Source: Streptomyces sp. M41(2017)
GTDB lineage: Bacteria > Actinomycetota > Actinomycetes > Streptomycetales > Streptomycetaceae
Direction of reading: 5' to 3'
NCBI RefSeq assembly: GCF_002078175.1
Contig: NZ_MWFK01000001.1
Coordinates: 1,054,001 to 1,118,000, forward strand
Length of the DNA: 64,000 nt
Positions 45,514-53,748 of the stretch are shown piece after piece. Under the pieces are notes generated by a model. It worked only from the letters and a program-made list of their open reading frames with translations, was not told the DNA's origin and made no database searches. Position 1 is the stretch's first letter. Each line of letters starts with the position of its first letter. The translations under genes and the position numbers were made by a program.

Positions 45514-47961
45514 ATGAGTGACGAGCCGCAGCCGCAGCGGAACGACCAGGGCTGGGCACCCAGGGAACCGGAACCGGGCCCCCGCCCGGCCGGCGGACCC
45601 GCGGCGGGACCGGGCGAGCCCGGCGCGAAGCGGAAGGAGAAGCGGAAGCGGACCGGCTGGCGCCGGCTCATCCCGACCTGGCGGATGGTGCTGGGCACCC
45701 TCGTGTGCCTGATCCTCGTCGTGGTCGGCCTCTTCGCGCTCGGCTACTACCTCGTCAAGATCCCGCCGGCGAACGCCGCGGCGACCAAGCAGAGCAACGT
45801 CTATCTGTACGCCGACGGCAGCCAGCTCGCCCGCGACGGCGACGTCAACCGGGAGAACGTGTCCCTCGCGCGGATCTCCAAGGACGCCCAGCACGCCACC
45901 CTCGCCGCCGAGGACCGGGACTTCTACACCGAGTCCGCCATCGATCCCAAGGCGATGATCCGCGCGGGCTGGAACACGGCCACCGGCAAGGGCAAGCAGT
46001 CCGGCTCGACCATCACCCAGCAGTACGTGAAGAACTACTACCTGGGCCAGGAACAGACGGTCACCCGCAAGATCAAGGAGTTCTTCATCTCGATCAAGCT
46101 GGACCGGGAGAAGAGCAAGGACGACATCCTCGAGGGCTACCTCAACACCAGCTACTACGGCCGCAACGCCTACGGCATCCAGGCCGCCGCGCAGGCCTAC
46201 TACGGCGTCGACGCGCAGAACCTGACCGTCGCCCAGGGCGCCTACCTCGCCGCGCTGCTCAACGCGCCCAGCGAGTTCGACGTGATCGCCCACCCCGAGA
46301 ACAAGGCGGCGGCGCTCGCCCGCTGGAACTACGTCCTCGACGGCATGGTCAAGAAGAAGTGGCTGACGCAGCCGGCGCGCGCCCGGGTCACCTTCGAGCC
46401 GCCCAAGCAGGCCAAGGGATCGGCGGGCATGTCCGGCCAGCGCGGCTACCTCGTCCAGGCCGTCAACGACTATCTGACCTCGAACAAGATCCTCGACGAG
46501 GACACCCTGACCACCGGCGGCTACCGCATCACGACCACCCTGCAGAAGCCCAAGCAGGACGCCTTCGTGAAGGCAGTGAACGACCAGGTCATGGACCGGC
46601 TCGACAAGAAGAACCGCAAGGTCGACTCGTACGTCCGGGCCGGCGGCGTCGCCATCGACCCGTCCAGCGGCAAGGTCCGCGCGATGTACGGCGGCATCGA
46701 CTACACCAAGCAGTACGTGAACAACGCGACCCGCCGCGACTACCAGGTCGGCTCCACCTTCAAGCCGTTCGTCTTCACCTCGGCCGTGCAGAACTTCTCC
46801 ACGACCCAGGACGGCCGCATGATCACCCCGAACACCGTCTACGACGGCACCGACAAGCGCCCGGTGCAGGGCTGGAACGGCGGCACCTACGCCCCGGAGA
46901 ACGAGGACGGCGTCTCGTACGGCGACATCACCGTCCGCACCGCCACCGACAAGTCGGTCAACTCGGTGTACGCGCAGATGGCCGTCGACGTCGGCCCCGC
47001 CAAGGTGGAGAAGACCGCCGTCGCGCTCGGCCTGCCGGCGAACACCCCCGACCTGACGGCGTCCCCCTCCATCGCCCTGGGCCCGGCCACCGCCAGCGTC
47101 CTCGACATGACGGAGGCGTACGCCACGCTCGCCAACCACGGCAGGCACGGCACGTACTCCCTCGTCGAGAAGATCACCAAGGACGGTGAGGACGACGTGG
47201 AGCTGCCGAAGGAACAGACCACCCAGGCGGTGAGCCGCGAGGCCGCCGACACGACGACGTCCATGCTGCAGAGCGTCGTCGACGGCGGCACCGGGCAGGC
47301 CGCGCAGGCCGCCGACCGGCCCGCCGCGGGCAAGACCGGCACCGCCGAGGAGGACACGGCCGCCTGGTTCGCGGGCTACACCCCCGACCTCGCCACCGTC
47401 GTCTCCGTGATGGGCCAGGACCCCGAGACCGGCGCCCACAAGTCCCTGTACGGCGCGCTCGGCCAGGCCCGCATCAACGGCGGCGGCTACCCCGCCCAGA
47501 TCTGGGCCCAGTTCACCAAGGACGCCCTCGACGGCACCGACGCGTCCGACTTCGACCTCCGGCTCCAGCCGGGCGCCGAGGAACAGGAGGACGTCCCCTC
47601 CTTCGAACCCAGCGAGCCGGACAGCACCGGGGGCGACGACGGCGGCACCACCGACGGCGGGCAGCAGACGCCGGGCCAGGACCAGGGACAGACACAGGGC
47701 GCCAGCCAGTCACCGGGCCGGACCAACGGCCAGACCCAGGGGCAGACCGCGGGTCAGAACCAGGGCCAGACCAACGGCGGCGCCGACACCGGGGGTGGCG
47801 CTACGAACGGCACCGGCGGCGGCGACGGCGGGGGCACCACCGACGGCGGCACCACCGGGTCCACCACGGACGGCGGCACCGACGGCGGGGCCACGGACGG
47901 CGGAACGGGCACCATCGCGGGCGAGGGCCCGCTGAACCCGCTCACCTCCAGAAAACCCTGA
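45514..47961 (+). CDS. Class A penicillin-binding protein (transglycosylase/transpeptidase)
   Basis: An 815-residue bifunctional PBP with a charged cytoplasmic N-terminus, one membrane helix (MVLGTLVCLILVVVGLFALGYY) and a GT51 domain with EDRDFYTE (Glu133), GSTITQQYVKN and KDDILEGYLNT. The transpeptidase domain has STFK (Ser414), SVN (481-483) and KTG (607-609). The last 130 residues are a low-complexity Gly/Gln/Thr/Asp tail outside the membrane, often seen in Streptomyces PBPs. It builds peptidoglycan. The ATG at 45514 is preferred over a GTG eight codons earlier because AGGAG lies between them. Confidence 0.93.
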   Translation: MSDEPQPQRNDQGWAPREPEPGPRPAGGPAAGPGEPGAKRKEKRKRTGWRRLIPTWRMVLGTLVCLILVVVGLFALGYYLVKIPPANAAATKQSNVYLYADGSQLARDGDVNRENVSLARISKDAQHATLAAEDRDFYTESAIDPKAMIRAGWNTATGKGKQSGSTITQQYVKNYYLGQEQTVTRKIKEFFISIKLDREKSKDDILEGYLNTSYYGRNAYGIQAAAQAYYGVDAQNLTVAQGAYLAALLNAPSEFDVIAHPENKAAALARWNYVLDGMVKKKWLTQPARARVTFEPPKQAKGSAGMSGQRGYLVQAVNDYLTSNKILDEDTLTTGGYRITTTLQKPKQDAFVKAVNDQVMDRLDKKNRKVDSYVRAGGVAIDPSSGKVRAMYGGIDYTKQYVNNATRRDYQVGSTFKPFVFTSAVQNFSTTQDGRMITPNTVYDGTDKRPVQGWNGGTYAPENEDGVSYGDITVRTATDKSVNSVYAQMAVDVGPAKVEKTAVALGLPANTPDLTASPSIALGPATASVLDMTEAYATLANHGRHGTYSLVEKITKDGEDDVELPKEQTTQAVSREAADTTTSMLQSVVDGGTGQAAQAADRPAAGKTGTAEEDTAAWFAGYTPDLATVVSVMGQDPETGAHKSLYGALGQARINGGGYPAQIWAQFTKDALDGTDASDFDLRLQPGAEEQEDVPSFEPSEPDSTGGDDGGTTDGGQQTPGQDQGQTQGASQSPGRTNGQTQGQTAGQNQGQTNGGADTGGGATNGTGGGDGGGTTDGGTTGSTTDGGTDGGATDGGTGTIAGEGPLNPLTSRKP

Positions 47962-48012
47962 CGGGCCGGGCGGCGCGCCGAGACAGCCCCGGAAGGGGGG
48001 CGCCTCCGCGCG

Positions 48013-48075
48013 CCGAACCGCACGGAACACCGAACCGCACGGAACGCCGAACAGCACGGAACACCGATCCGCACC
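48013..48075. repeat. 17-bp tandem repeat, about 3.7 copies
   Basis: The unit CCGAACCGCACGGAACA is repeated at 48013, 48030 and 48047 with one or two changes, and a partial copy starts at 48064. It lies between the convergent ends of the PBP and bcp genes. It looks like a local slippage array with no evident function. Confidence 0.8.
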
Positions 48076-48092
48076 GGCCATCGGCGAACGGG

Positions 48093-48560
48093 TCAGATCC
48101 CCAGGTCCTTGATGATCTTCGCCACGTGCCCGGTCGCCTTCACGTTGTAGAAGGCCTGCTCGACCTTGCCCTCCTCGTCCACCACCACGGTGGACCGGAT
48201 GACGCCGACGACCGTCTTGCCGTACAGCTTCTTCTCGCCGAAGGCGCCGTACGCCTCCAGGACCGACTTGTCGGTGTCCCCGACCAGCGTGACCTTCAGG
48301 TTCTCCTTCTCGCGGAACTTGGCGAGCTTCTCCGGCTTGTCCGGGGAGACACCGATGACGTCGTAACCGGCGCTCGCCAGCACGTCGAGGTTGTCCGTGA
48401 AGTCGCACGCCTGCTTCGTGCAGCCCGGGGTGAGGGCGGCCGGGTAGAAGTAGACGATGACCTTGCGGCCCTTGTGGTCCGCCAGGGAGACGTCCTTGCC
48501 GTCGGCGTCGGGCAGGGTGAAGGCGGGGGCGGTGTCGCCGGGCTGCAGTCGCTCGCTCAT
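48093..48560 (-). CDS. bcp: Peroxiredoxin, Bcp/PrxQ type
   Basis: A 155-residue thiol peroxidase. The peroxidatic Cys is in LTPGCTKQACDF; the second Cys five residues later is the resolving Cys of the Bcp subgroup. FYPAALTPGCT and VIGVSPDKPEKLAKFREKE are typical. It reduces hydroperoxides in the cytoplasm. It starts at MSERLQPG behind GAGG. Confidence 0.93.
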   Translation of the reverse strand: MSERLQPGDTAPAFTLPDADGKDVSLADHKGRKVIVYFYPAALTPGCTKQACDFTDNLDVLASAGYDVIGVSPDKPEKLAKFREKENLKVTLVGDTDKSVLEAYGAFGEKKLYGKTVVGVIRSTVVVDEEGKVEQAFYNVKATGHVAKIIKDLGI

Positions 48561-48694
48561 CGGAACCTCACGTGGCCAAGGGGATGGAATGGATACGGAA
48601 CGAGCGTAATGGGGGGTGCCGAGGGGTGCGGCGCAGCAGGAGCTGACAGACTGTCCGAACCAGACAGTCACAACACGACCACGGAGGCAGCGCG

Positions 48695-49033
48695 GTGTCG
48701 GATACGTCGGACACGTCGGATACCAGGACTCCGGCGCAGATCGAGGCGGACATCAAGAACCGCCGCGCAACGCTCGCCGACACGCTCGACGAGATCGGCG
48801 TGCGGGTCCACCCCAAGACGATCGTCGGAGACGCCAAGGCCAAGGTCGCCTCCAACATCGACCACACGCTGGGACGCGCCTACGTCGGCGTGAACCGCGT
48901 CGTCGGTGATGTGAAGGGGCAGTTCGTCACCGAGGAGGGTGCGCCCCGGCTGGAGCGCATCGTGCCGGCGGCCCTGCTGGCGGTCGGCGTCGTCGGGCTG
49001 CTCGTGCTGGGCACGCGGCGGGGCAAGCGCTGA
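48695..49033 (+). CDS. DUF3618 family protein
   Basis: A 112-residue protein with the DUF3618 block (TPAQIEADIKNRRATLADTLDEIG, about residues 10-35) and one C-terminal membrane helix (LLAVGVVGLLVLGT) followed by RRGKR. CGGAGG precedes the GTG start. It is divergent from bcp. Role unknown; probably a membrane-tethered structural protein. Confidence 0.85.
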   Translation: MSDTSDTSDTRTPAQIEADIKNRRATLADTLDEIGVRVHPKTIVGDAKAKVASNIDHTLGRAYVGVNRVVGDVKGQFVTEEGAPRLERIVPAALLAVGVVGLLVLGTRRGKR

Positions 49034-49076
49034 CCCGCCCGGCTACGGACGGCTCGGGGACAGGTAGGTTCTGGGC

Positions 49077-49433
49077 GTGAGCGCCAATCGGGAACAGCAC
49101 AACACCCACGACGACAAGTTGCCCATCCGGATGCTGCACGACCGTGTGCTCGTGCGGCAGGACGCCGCCGAGGGCGAGCGGCGTTCGGGCGGCGGCATCC
49201 TGATCCCCGCGACGGCGGCCGTCGGCCGCCGTCTTGCCTGGGCCGACGTCGTCGCGGTGGGCCAGAACGTCCGTACGGTCGAACCGGGCGACCGGGTCCT
49301 GTACGACCCCGAGGACCGCGCCGAGGTCGAGGTGCGCGGGATCGCCTACGTGCTGATGCGCGAGCGGGACCTGCACGCCGTGGCCGCGGACCGGTTCGAG
49401 GGGTCCGAGGACTCGACGGGCCTGTATTTGTAG
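49077..49433 (+). CDS. GroES-like co-chaperone family protein
   Basis: A 118-residue protein with a GroES/Cpn10 fold: IRMLHDRVLVRQDAAEGERRSGGGILIPATA and VVAVGQNVRTVEPGDRVLYDPED. It lies away from any groEL gene and has extra N- and C-terminal tails, so it is a paralogue rather than the main GroES. It may cap a chaperonin or bind another partner. The GTG start is 43 bases after the DUF3618 gene. Confidence 0.85.
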   Translation: MSANREQHNTHDDKLPIRMLHDRVLVRQDAAEGERRSGGGILIPATAAVGRRLAWADVVAVGQNVRTVEPGDRVLYDPEDRAEVEVRGIAYVLMRERDLHAVAADRFEGSEDSTGLYL

Positions 49434-49448
49434 GGGCGAATCCCGCTC

Positions 49449-49482
49449 GAAGGGGCTGGTGACCATGGTCACCAGCCCCTTC
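49449..49482 (+). terminator. Perfect palindromic terminator after the GroES-like gene
   Basis: A 34-base perfect palindrome (17-bp arms centred on ACCATGGT) is followed by ATTCTTTT, an intrinsic terminator. It isolates the guanidine riboswitch unit downstream. Confidence 0.88.
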
Positions 49483-49510
49483 CGCATTCTTTTGCTACGG
49501 TGGAAACACC

Positions 49511-49553
49511 CCCGACGAGACGCGCCGTACCGGGACAAGGGCAAAGACGACGC
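49511..49553 (+). promoter_or_regulatory. Guanidine-III (ykkC-III) riboswitch
   Basis: The 43 bases follow the class III guanidine aptamer closely: CCCG, then ACGAGACGCGCCGUAC, CGGG, ACAAGGGCAAAG and ACGACGC. Compared with the known Thermobifida aptamer, the pseudoknot pair changes from CCGG/CCGG to CCCG/CGGG, a compensated change that supports the fold. One C-A mismatch occurs in the GCGCCGU/ACGACGC helix. It lies 40 bases before an SMR exporter start and would switch translation on when guanidine is present. Confidence 0.78.
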
Positions 49554-49593
49554 ACTTCGGTCCATCCGTCGTCCTGTCTCCCGGAGGTTCCCC

Positions 49594-49914
49594 GTGGCCT
49601 GGGTTCTGCTGCTCGTCGCCGGTCTGCTCGAAGTGGGCTGGTCGATCGGAATGAAGTACACCGACGGTTTCACCCGCCTGGTCCCGAGCGTGCTCACCGG
49701 CGCGGGAATCGTCGCCAGCATGGTCCTCCTCTCGTACGCCGCGAAGACCCTCCCCATCGGCACGGCCTACGGCGTCTGGGTCGGCATCGGCGCGGCCGGC
49801 GCCGCCGTCCTCGGCATGCTCCTCCTCGGCGAACCGGCCACAGCGGCCCGCATCTTCTTCATCGGCCTGCTGCTGGTGGCGGTGGTGGGGCTGAAGATGA
49901 CGTCGGGGCATTGA
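49594..49914 (+). CDS. gdx: SMR-family guanidinium exporter (SugE/Gdx)
   Basis: A 106-residue protein with four membrane helices. The essential Glu13 lies in LLEVGWSIGMKY, which with the GYAVWVGIGA-like block (TAYGVWVGIGAAG) marks the SugE/Gdx subgroup rather than EmrE. These proteins export guanidinium in exchange for protons. The guanidine-III riboswitch directly upstream supports the substrate. CGGAGG precedes the GTG start; a longer upstream frame has no site and would disrupt the riboswitch. Confidence 0.9.
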   Translation: MAWVLLLVAGLLEVGWSIGMKYTDGFTRLVPSVLTGAGIVASMVLLSYAAKTLPIGTAYGVWVGIGAAGAAVLGMLLLGEPATAARIFFIGLLLVAVVGLKMTSGH

Positions 49915-50018
49915 GTTCCGGGCATCGGGCGGACGCCGGGCCCGTGTCGGGCGTGACCGTCCGATGAGCTGCTCGTTGATTCGTTCGAGGTTGCGAACAT
50001 GCGACCGGGGACGGGGGC

Positions 50019-51041
50019 TTGGCCTTGCCGAACGAGTACGACCGAGACGCTCTGATCGCGGCCGTCGGTCAGTCGCACACCTGGAACGAACTCATGCGCC
50101 GTCTGGGATTCCGGCCAAGCGGAGGCCGGCGGCGCGTGCTCCAGGAGCGGGTGGCGGCCTACGGCATCGACACCAGCCACTTCAGGCGGCGCAGCCCCTG
50201 GTCCCGCTACCCGGACGCCGCGATCGCCGAAGCGGTGGCGTCGTCCACGACCCTGCGCGACGTCGTCCTCAAACTGGGGGCGACCCCGGCGACCGGGACC
50301 CTCGCGCATATCCGGCGCCGCATCGAAGCCGCCGGCATCGACGTCCGACATTTCCCGGGCATCGACCGCGCGCGCCTCGACCTGCCCTTCACGCCGGACG
50401 AGGTGCGGGCCGCTGCCGCGTCCGCCGCCAGTATCCGGGGCACCGCCAGGACACTCGGCGTCCCTGACGACAGCCGCTCCAGAGCCGCGCTCGGACGGAT
50501 GCTCCGGGAGCTGGACGTCGACACCTCCCACTTCCGCAACGCCCGCCTGTCGATCCCCGAGGACGCGCTGCGCGCAGCCGTACCGACCGCGACGAGTTAC
50601 GCGGACGTGATGCGTGCGCTGGGTCTCGACGTGAACGACACCAACCACCGCCGTGTCCGCCGTAAGGTCGCCCAACTGGGCCTCGACACGCGTCACTTCC
50701 GGCGACGTGCGTGGGGTGCCACACCTCTGAGGGAGCGGGCACCGGTGGCGGAGAGGGTACTGGTGGTCCTTCCCGTGGGATCGGTACGCCCCAACCGGGC
50801 CCGGCTGCATTCCGCACTCCAGGAACTGGGCGTGCCGTACGCGTGCGCCTCTTGCGGGAACCCCGGGATCTGGATGGACCGGCCGATCACTCTCCAGATC
50901 GACCACGTCAGCGGCGACTGGTTGGACAACCGGGCGGAGAACTTGCGCTACCTGTGTCCGAACTGCCACGCGTTGACGGAGTCATGGTGCCGTCGTAAGG
51001 GGAGGACATCTCTCGTCGGCCGACGTGTCCCCGTAGACTGA
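50019..51041 (+). CDS. HNH-type protein with four tandem helical repeats
   Basis: A 340-residue protein. Residues 8-235 contain four repeats of about 50-60 residues, each with an AV-x-S-x-T helix, an LG turn and an end like GIDTSHFRRR (GIDTSHF, GIDVRHF, DVDTSHF, LDTRHF). These look like DNA-binding helical modules. The C-terminal domain has zinc-type CASCG and LCPNCH pairs around LQIDHVSGDWLDNRAENLR, an HNH nuclease core. It probably starts at TTG after GGGG-rich bases. It ends 33 bases before tRNA-Leu, suggesting a selfish or homing-type element, which is inference. Confidence 0.82.
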   Translation: MALPNEYDRDALIAAVGQSHTWNELMRRLGFRPSGGRRRVLQERVAAYGIDTSHFRRRSPWSRYPDAAIAEAVASSTTLRDVVLKLGATPATGTLAHIRRRIEAAGIDVRHFPGIDRARLDLPFTPDEVRAAAASAASIRGTARTLGVPDDSRSRAALGRMLRELDVDTSHFRNARLSIPEDALRAAVPTATSYADVMRALGLDVNDTNHRRVRRKVAQLGLDTRHFRRRAWGATPLRERAPVAERVLVVLPVGSVRPNRARLHSALQELGVPYACASCGNPGIWMDRPITLQIDHVSGDWLDNRAENLRYLCPNCHALTESWCRRKGRTSLVGRRVPVD

Positions 51042-51074
51042 ACGCCGCCGGTTCGAAGGTCAGGACCGTTGCGA

Positions 51075-51158
51075 GCGGCCGTGATGGAATTGGCAGTCAT
51101 GCTGGGTTTAGGTCCCAGTGGGTTCACACCCGTGTGGGTTCGAGTCCCACCGGCCGCA
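51075..51158 (+). tRNA. tRNA-Leu (anticodon UAG)
   Basis: An 84-base class II tRNA. The acceptor stem GCGGCCG pairs with CGGCCGC with discriminator A, the anticodon stem is CTGGG/CCCAG with loop TTTAGGT (anticodon at 51109-51111), the variable arm is long, and the T-arm is GTGGG-TTCGAGT-CCCAC. CCA is not encoded. It reads CUA-type leucine codons. Confidence 0.96.
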
Positions 51159-51172
51159 CTGCCGAAAAGCCA

Positions 51173-51201
51173 TGGGCCCCGTCCGCCGAGGACGGGGCCC
51201 A
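51173..51201. terminator. Hairpin between tRNA-Leu and rdgB
   Basis: A perfect 12-bp stem (51173-51184 with 51190-51201) with a 5-base loop lies between the tRNA and the convergent rdgB end. It fits a bidirectional terminator. Confidence 0.8.
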
Positions 51202-51213
51202 CGCTCGTTCACG

Positions 51214-51816
51214 TCAACCCAGCAGTTCCCGTACCACCGGTACCAGTTCGCGGAACGCCTTGCCTCGGTGGCTGATGACGTTCTTTTCCGCGGGGGTGAG
51301 TTCCGCGCAGGTGCGGGTGTCGCCCTCGGGCTGGAGGATCGGGTCGTAGCCGAAGCCGTGGGTGCCGGACGGGGTGGCGCGGAGGGTGCCGAGGAGCCTG
51401 CCCTCGACGACGCGTTCCGTTCCGTCCGGCAGGGCGAGTGCCGCCGCGCAGGCGAAGTGGGCGCCGCGGTGCGGGGCGTCGATGTCGGAGAGCTGGGCGA
51501 GGAGCAGGTCCAGGTTGGCCTGGTCGTCGCCGTGCCGGCCGGCCCAGCGTGCGGAGAAGATTCCGGGGGCGCCGTTCAGGACGTCGACGCACAGGCCCGA
51601 GTCGTCGGCGACGGCGGGCAGCCCGGTCGCGCGGGCGAGGGCGTGGGCCTTCAGCAGGGCGTTCTCGGCGAAGGTGACGCCGGTTTCCTTGACGTCGGGG
51701 ATCTCGGGATAGGCGTCCGCGCCGACGAGGTCGTGCGTGATGCCTGCGTCGGCGAGGATCGCCTTCAGTTCGGTGAGCTTGCCGGCGTTGCGGGTGGCGA
51801 GGATCAGGCGGGTCAT
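51214..51816 (-). CDS. rdgB: Non-canonical purine NTP pyrophosphatase (RdgB/HAM1)
   Basis: A 200-residue ITPase: LATRNAGKLTELKAIL, TFAENALLKAHA, VADDSGLCVDVLNGAPG and HGFGYDPI are the family signatures. It hydrolyses ITP, XTP and dITP to monophosphates, keeping deaminated purines out of nucleic acids. It is on the same strand as rph upstream, the usual actinobacterial order, with a small lipoprotein gene inserted between. Confidence 0.96.
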   Translation of the reverse strand: MTRLILATRNAGKLTELKAILADAGITHDLVGADAYPEIPDVKETGVTFAENALLKAHALARATGLPAVADDSGLCVDVLNGAPGIFSARWAGRHGDDQANLDLLLAQLSDIDAPHRGAHFACAAALALPDGTERVVEGRLLGTLRATPSGTHGFGYDPILQPEGDTRTCAELTPAEKNVISHRGKAFRELVPVVRELLG

Positions 51817-51910
51817 GCCCGCCAGTATCTCCGAGCGGGCCGCGGCCGCGGGACGGGTGTCCGGTCCCGCGGGCTGCGGCGGTCCGGTCCCCGTGCCGTC
51901 CCGGGCGGCG

Positions 51911-52309
51911 CTACGGCGTGCAGACCTTCGTCAGTTCGCCCGCCGCGTCCGTGACGGGGCTGATGTCGGGGGTGTCGTCGCCGTTCCGTACGGCGGTGCG
52001 GACGTTGGCGACGGCCTTGTTCAGGTTGTCGACCGCCTTGTTGACGTCGGCGTTGTCGGTCTTGTCGCCGATGTTGTCGAGGTTGTTCTCGATCGAGTTG
52101 AGGGAGGCGTCGGTCTGCGACGGATCGTTGGCCGCGTTCTCGACCGCCTGTTGGAGGTCGGTGACGCTGTCGGCTATCGAGTCGGCGGTCTGCACGCAGT
52201 CGAGCGCCTTGTTGACGGCGTCGCAGCCGACGGCCGCCGGCAGGACGACGAGTGCGGCGGTGACGGCGAGTGCGGCGGTACGGCGACGAGTGCGGTGGCG
52301 CGCGGCCAT
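51911..52309 (-). CDS. Small secreted lipoprotein
   Basis: A 132-residue exported protein with lipobox LPAAVGCD. The mature part is helical, with heptad-like repeats rich in Asn, Asp and Ala (AVNKALDCVQTADSIADSVTD and ENNLDNIGDKTDNADVNKA), likely a coiled coil; the second Cys (DCVQ) may pair with the C-terminal VCTP. The start is set by GGGGAGGGA before MAARHRTR. Function unknown. Confidence 0.8.
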   Translation of the reverse strand: MAARHRTRRRTAALAVTAALVVLPAAVGCDAVNKALDCVQTADSIADSVTDLQQAVENAANDPSQTDASLNSIENNLDNIGDKTDNADVNKAVDNLNKAVANVRTAVRNGDDTPDISPVTDAAGELTKVCTP

Positions 52310-52453
52310 GGAACGGTCCCTCCCCGTGGGCATGATGGCGTTCGGCCGCGTCGGCGGCCGGTGCGTCCCGCGGTGGGGTCGTCCCGATCCGCCTGACGTG
52401 GCCGGCGGGCGCACGGCTGGACCGTGCGCCCGTACCCCTTAGAACGCGTGGAG

Positions 52454-53200
52454 TTAACGCGCGGTTGCCTCACCGGTCGATTCGAGTACCGCGCGCTGGA
52501 CGGCGGCGAGTTCGTCGCAGCCGGCGACGGCGAGGTCGAGGAGGGCGTTGAGTTCCTTGCGGTCGAAGGGCTCGGCCTCGGCGGTGCCCTGGACCTCGAC
52601 GAAGCGGCCGTCGCCGGTGCACACGACGTTCATGTCGGTGTCGGCCTTCACGTCCTCCTCGTAGCAGAGGTCGAGGAGGGGGACGCCCCCGACGATGCCG
52701 ACGGAGACGGCGGAGACGGTGCCGGTGAGGGGCTTGCGGCCGGCCTTGATGAGTTTCTTGCCCTGGGCCCAGGTGACGGCGTCGGCGAGGGCTACGTAGG
52801 CGCCGGTGATGGCCGCGGTGCGGGTGCCGCCGTCGGCCTGGAGGACGTCGCAGTCGAGGACGATGGTGTTCTCGCCGAGCGCCTTGTAGTCGATGACGGC
52901 GCGCAGGGAGCGGCCGATGAGGCGGCTGATCTCGTGAGTGCGGCCGCCGATCTTGCCGCGGACGGACTCGCGGTCGCCGCGGGTGTTGGTGGCGCGGGGC
53001 AGCATGGAGTACTCCGCGGTGACCCAGCCCTCGCCGCTGCCCTTGCGCCAGCGGGGGACGCCTTCGGTGACGGAGGCCGTGCAGAAGACCTTGGTGTCGC
53101 CGAAGGAGACGAGGACGGAGCCCTCGGCGTGCTTGCTCCAGCCACGCTGGATGGTGATGGGGCGCAGCTGTTCGGGGGTGCGGCCGTCGATGCGAGACAT
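52454..53200 (-). CDS. rph: Ribonuclease PH
   Basis: A 248-residue phosphorolytic 3'-5' exoribonuclease that trims tRNA 3' ends. Hallmarks are the N-terminal [49 protein letters not shown] and [15 protein letters not shown], which carry the phosphate-binding Arg and catalytic Asp residues. Length and blocks are complete. Confidence 0.96.
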   Translation of the reverse strand: MSRIDGRTPEQLRPITIQRGWSKHAEGSVLVSFGDTKVFCTASVTEGVPRWRKGSGEGWVTAEYSMLPRATNTRGDRESVRGKIGGRTHEISRLIGRSLRAVIDYKALGENTIVLDCDVLQADGGTRTAAITGAYVALADAVTWAQGKKLIKAGRKPLTGTVSAVSVGIVGGVPLLDLCYEEDVKADTDMNVVCTGDGRFVEVQGTAEAEPFDRKELNALLDLAVAGCDELAAVQRAVLESTGEATAR

Positions 53201-53340
53201 GCGGCTGAGCCTATCGGCACACGGGTGAGGGGCTGTCCGCCGGTGACGGAAGCAGCCCCTCAAGGGTGAGCCGGGTCGGCCGGGGCGGGGCGCCGCTCGC
53301 GGGGAGCGAGAGCGGCTCGCGCCTCAGCGGGTCCGGGTGC

Positions 53341-53574
53341 TCACATCATGTCTTCGATCTCGCCGGCGATGGGGTCCGCGTCGGTGCCGATGACGACCTG
53401 GATGGCCGTGCCCATCTTGACGACGCCGTGGGCGCCCGCGGCCTTGAGGGCGGCTTCGTCGACCAGCGAGGCGTCGTGGACCTCGGTGCGCAGGCGGGTG
53501 ATGCAGCCCTCGACTTCTTCGATGTTGTCGATGCCGCCGAGCCCGGCGACGATCTTCTCAGCCTTCGTGGCCAT
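53341..53574 (-). CDS. nagF: PTS EIIB component (glucose/GlcNAc family)
   Basis: A 77-residue stand-alone EIIB domain. The phosphorylated Cys lies in VEGCITRLRTEV, and GVVKMGTAIQVVIGTDADPI completes the fold. It passes phosphate to incoming sugar at the EIIC subunits encoded divergently. It is the Streptomyces NagF arrangement for N-acetylglucosamine uptake. AGGGAG precedes MATKAEK. A dre site lies in the shared promoter region. Confidence 0.93.
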   Translation of the reverse strand: MATKAEKIVAGLGGIDNIEEVEGCITRLRTEVHDASLVDEAALKAAGAHGVVKMGTAIQVVIGTDADPIAGEIEDMM

Positions 53575-53691
53575 GTCGTACTCCCTGATCAGAACCGCTT
53601 TGTCGCAGTAACCCACAGTTGGCCCATCTTCGCGAGCGGTCGTGTCGTGGGTGCCGAATGATGGCGAGCACGACAGAGCGACGCGTCGTCA

Positions 53692-53707
53692 ACTGGTCTA
53701 CACCAGT
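53692..53707. promoter_or_regulatory. DasR operator (dre) between nagF and nagE1
   Basis: The site ACTGGTCTACACCAGT is a near-perfect palindrome matching the DasR consensus ACTGGTCTAGACCAGT with one change. It is placed 42 bases before the nagE1-type start and in the divergent nagF promoter region. DasR represses GlcNAc uptake genes until glucosamine-6-phosphate releases it. Confidence 0.92.
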
Positions 53708-53748
53708 TGACGGGCAGTCGCCAAACCGGCCCGGCCCGGAGGACGCCC

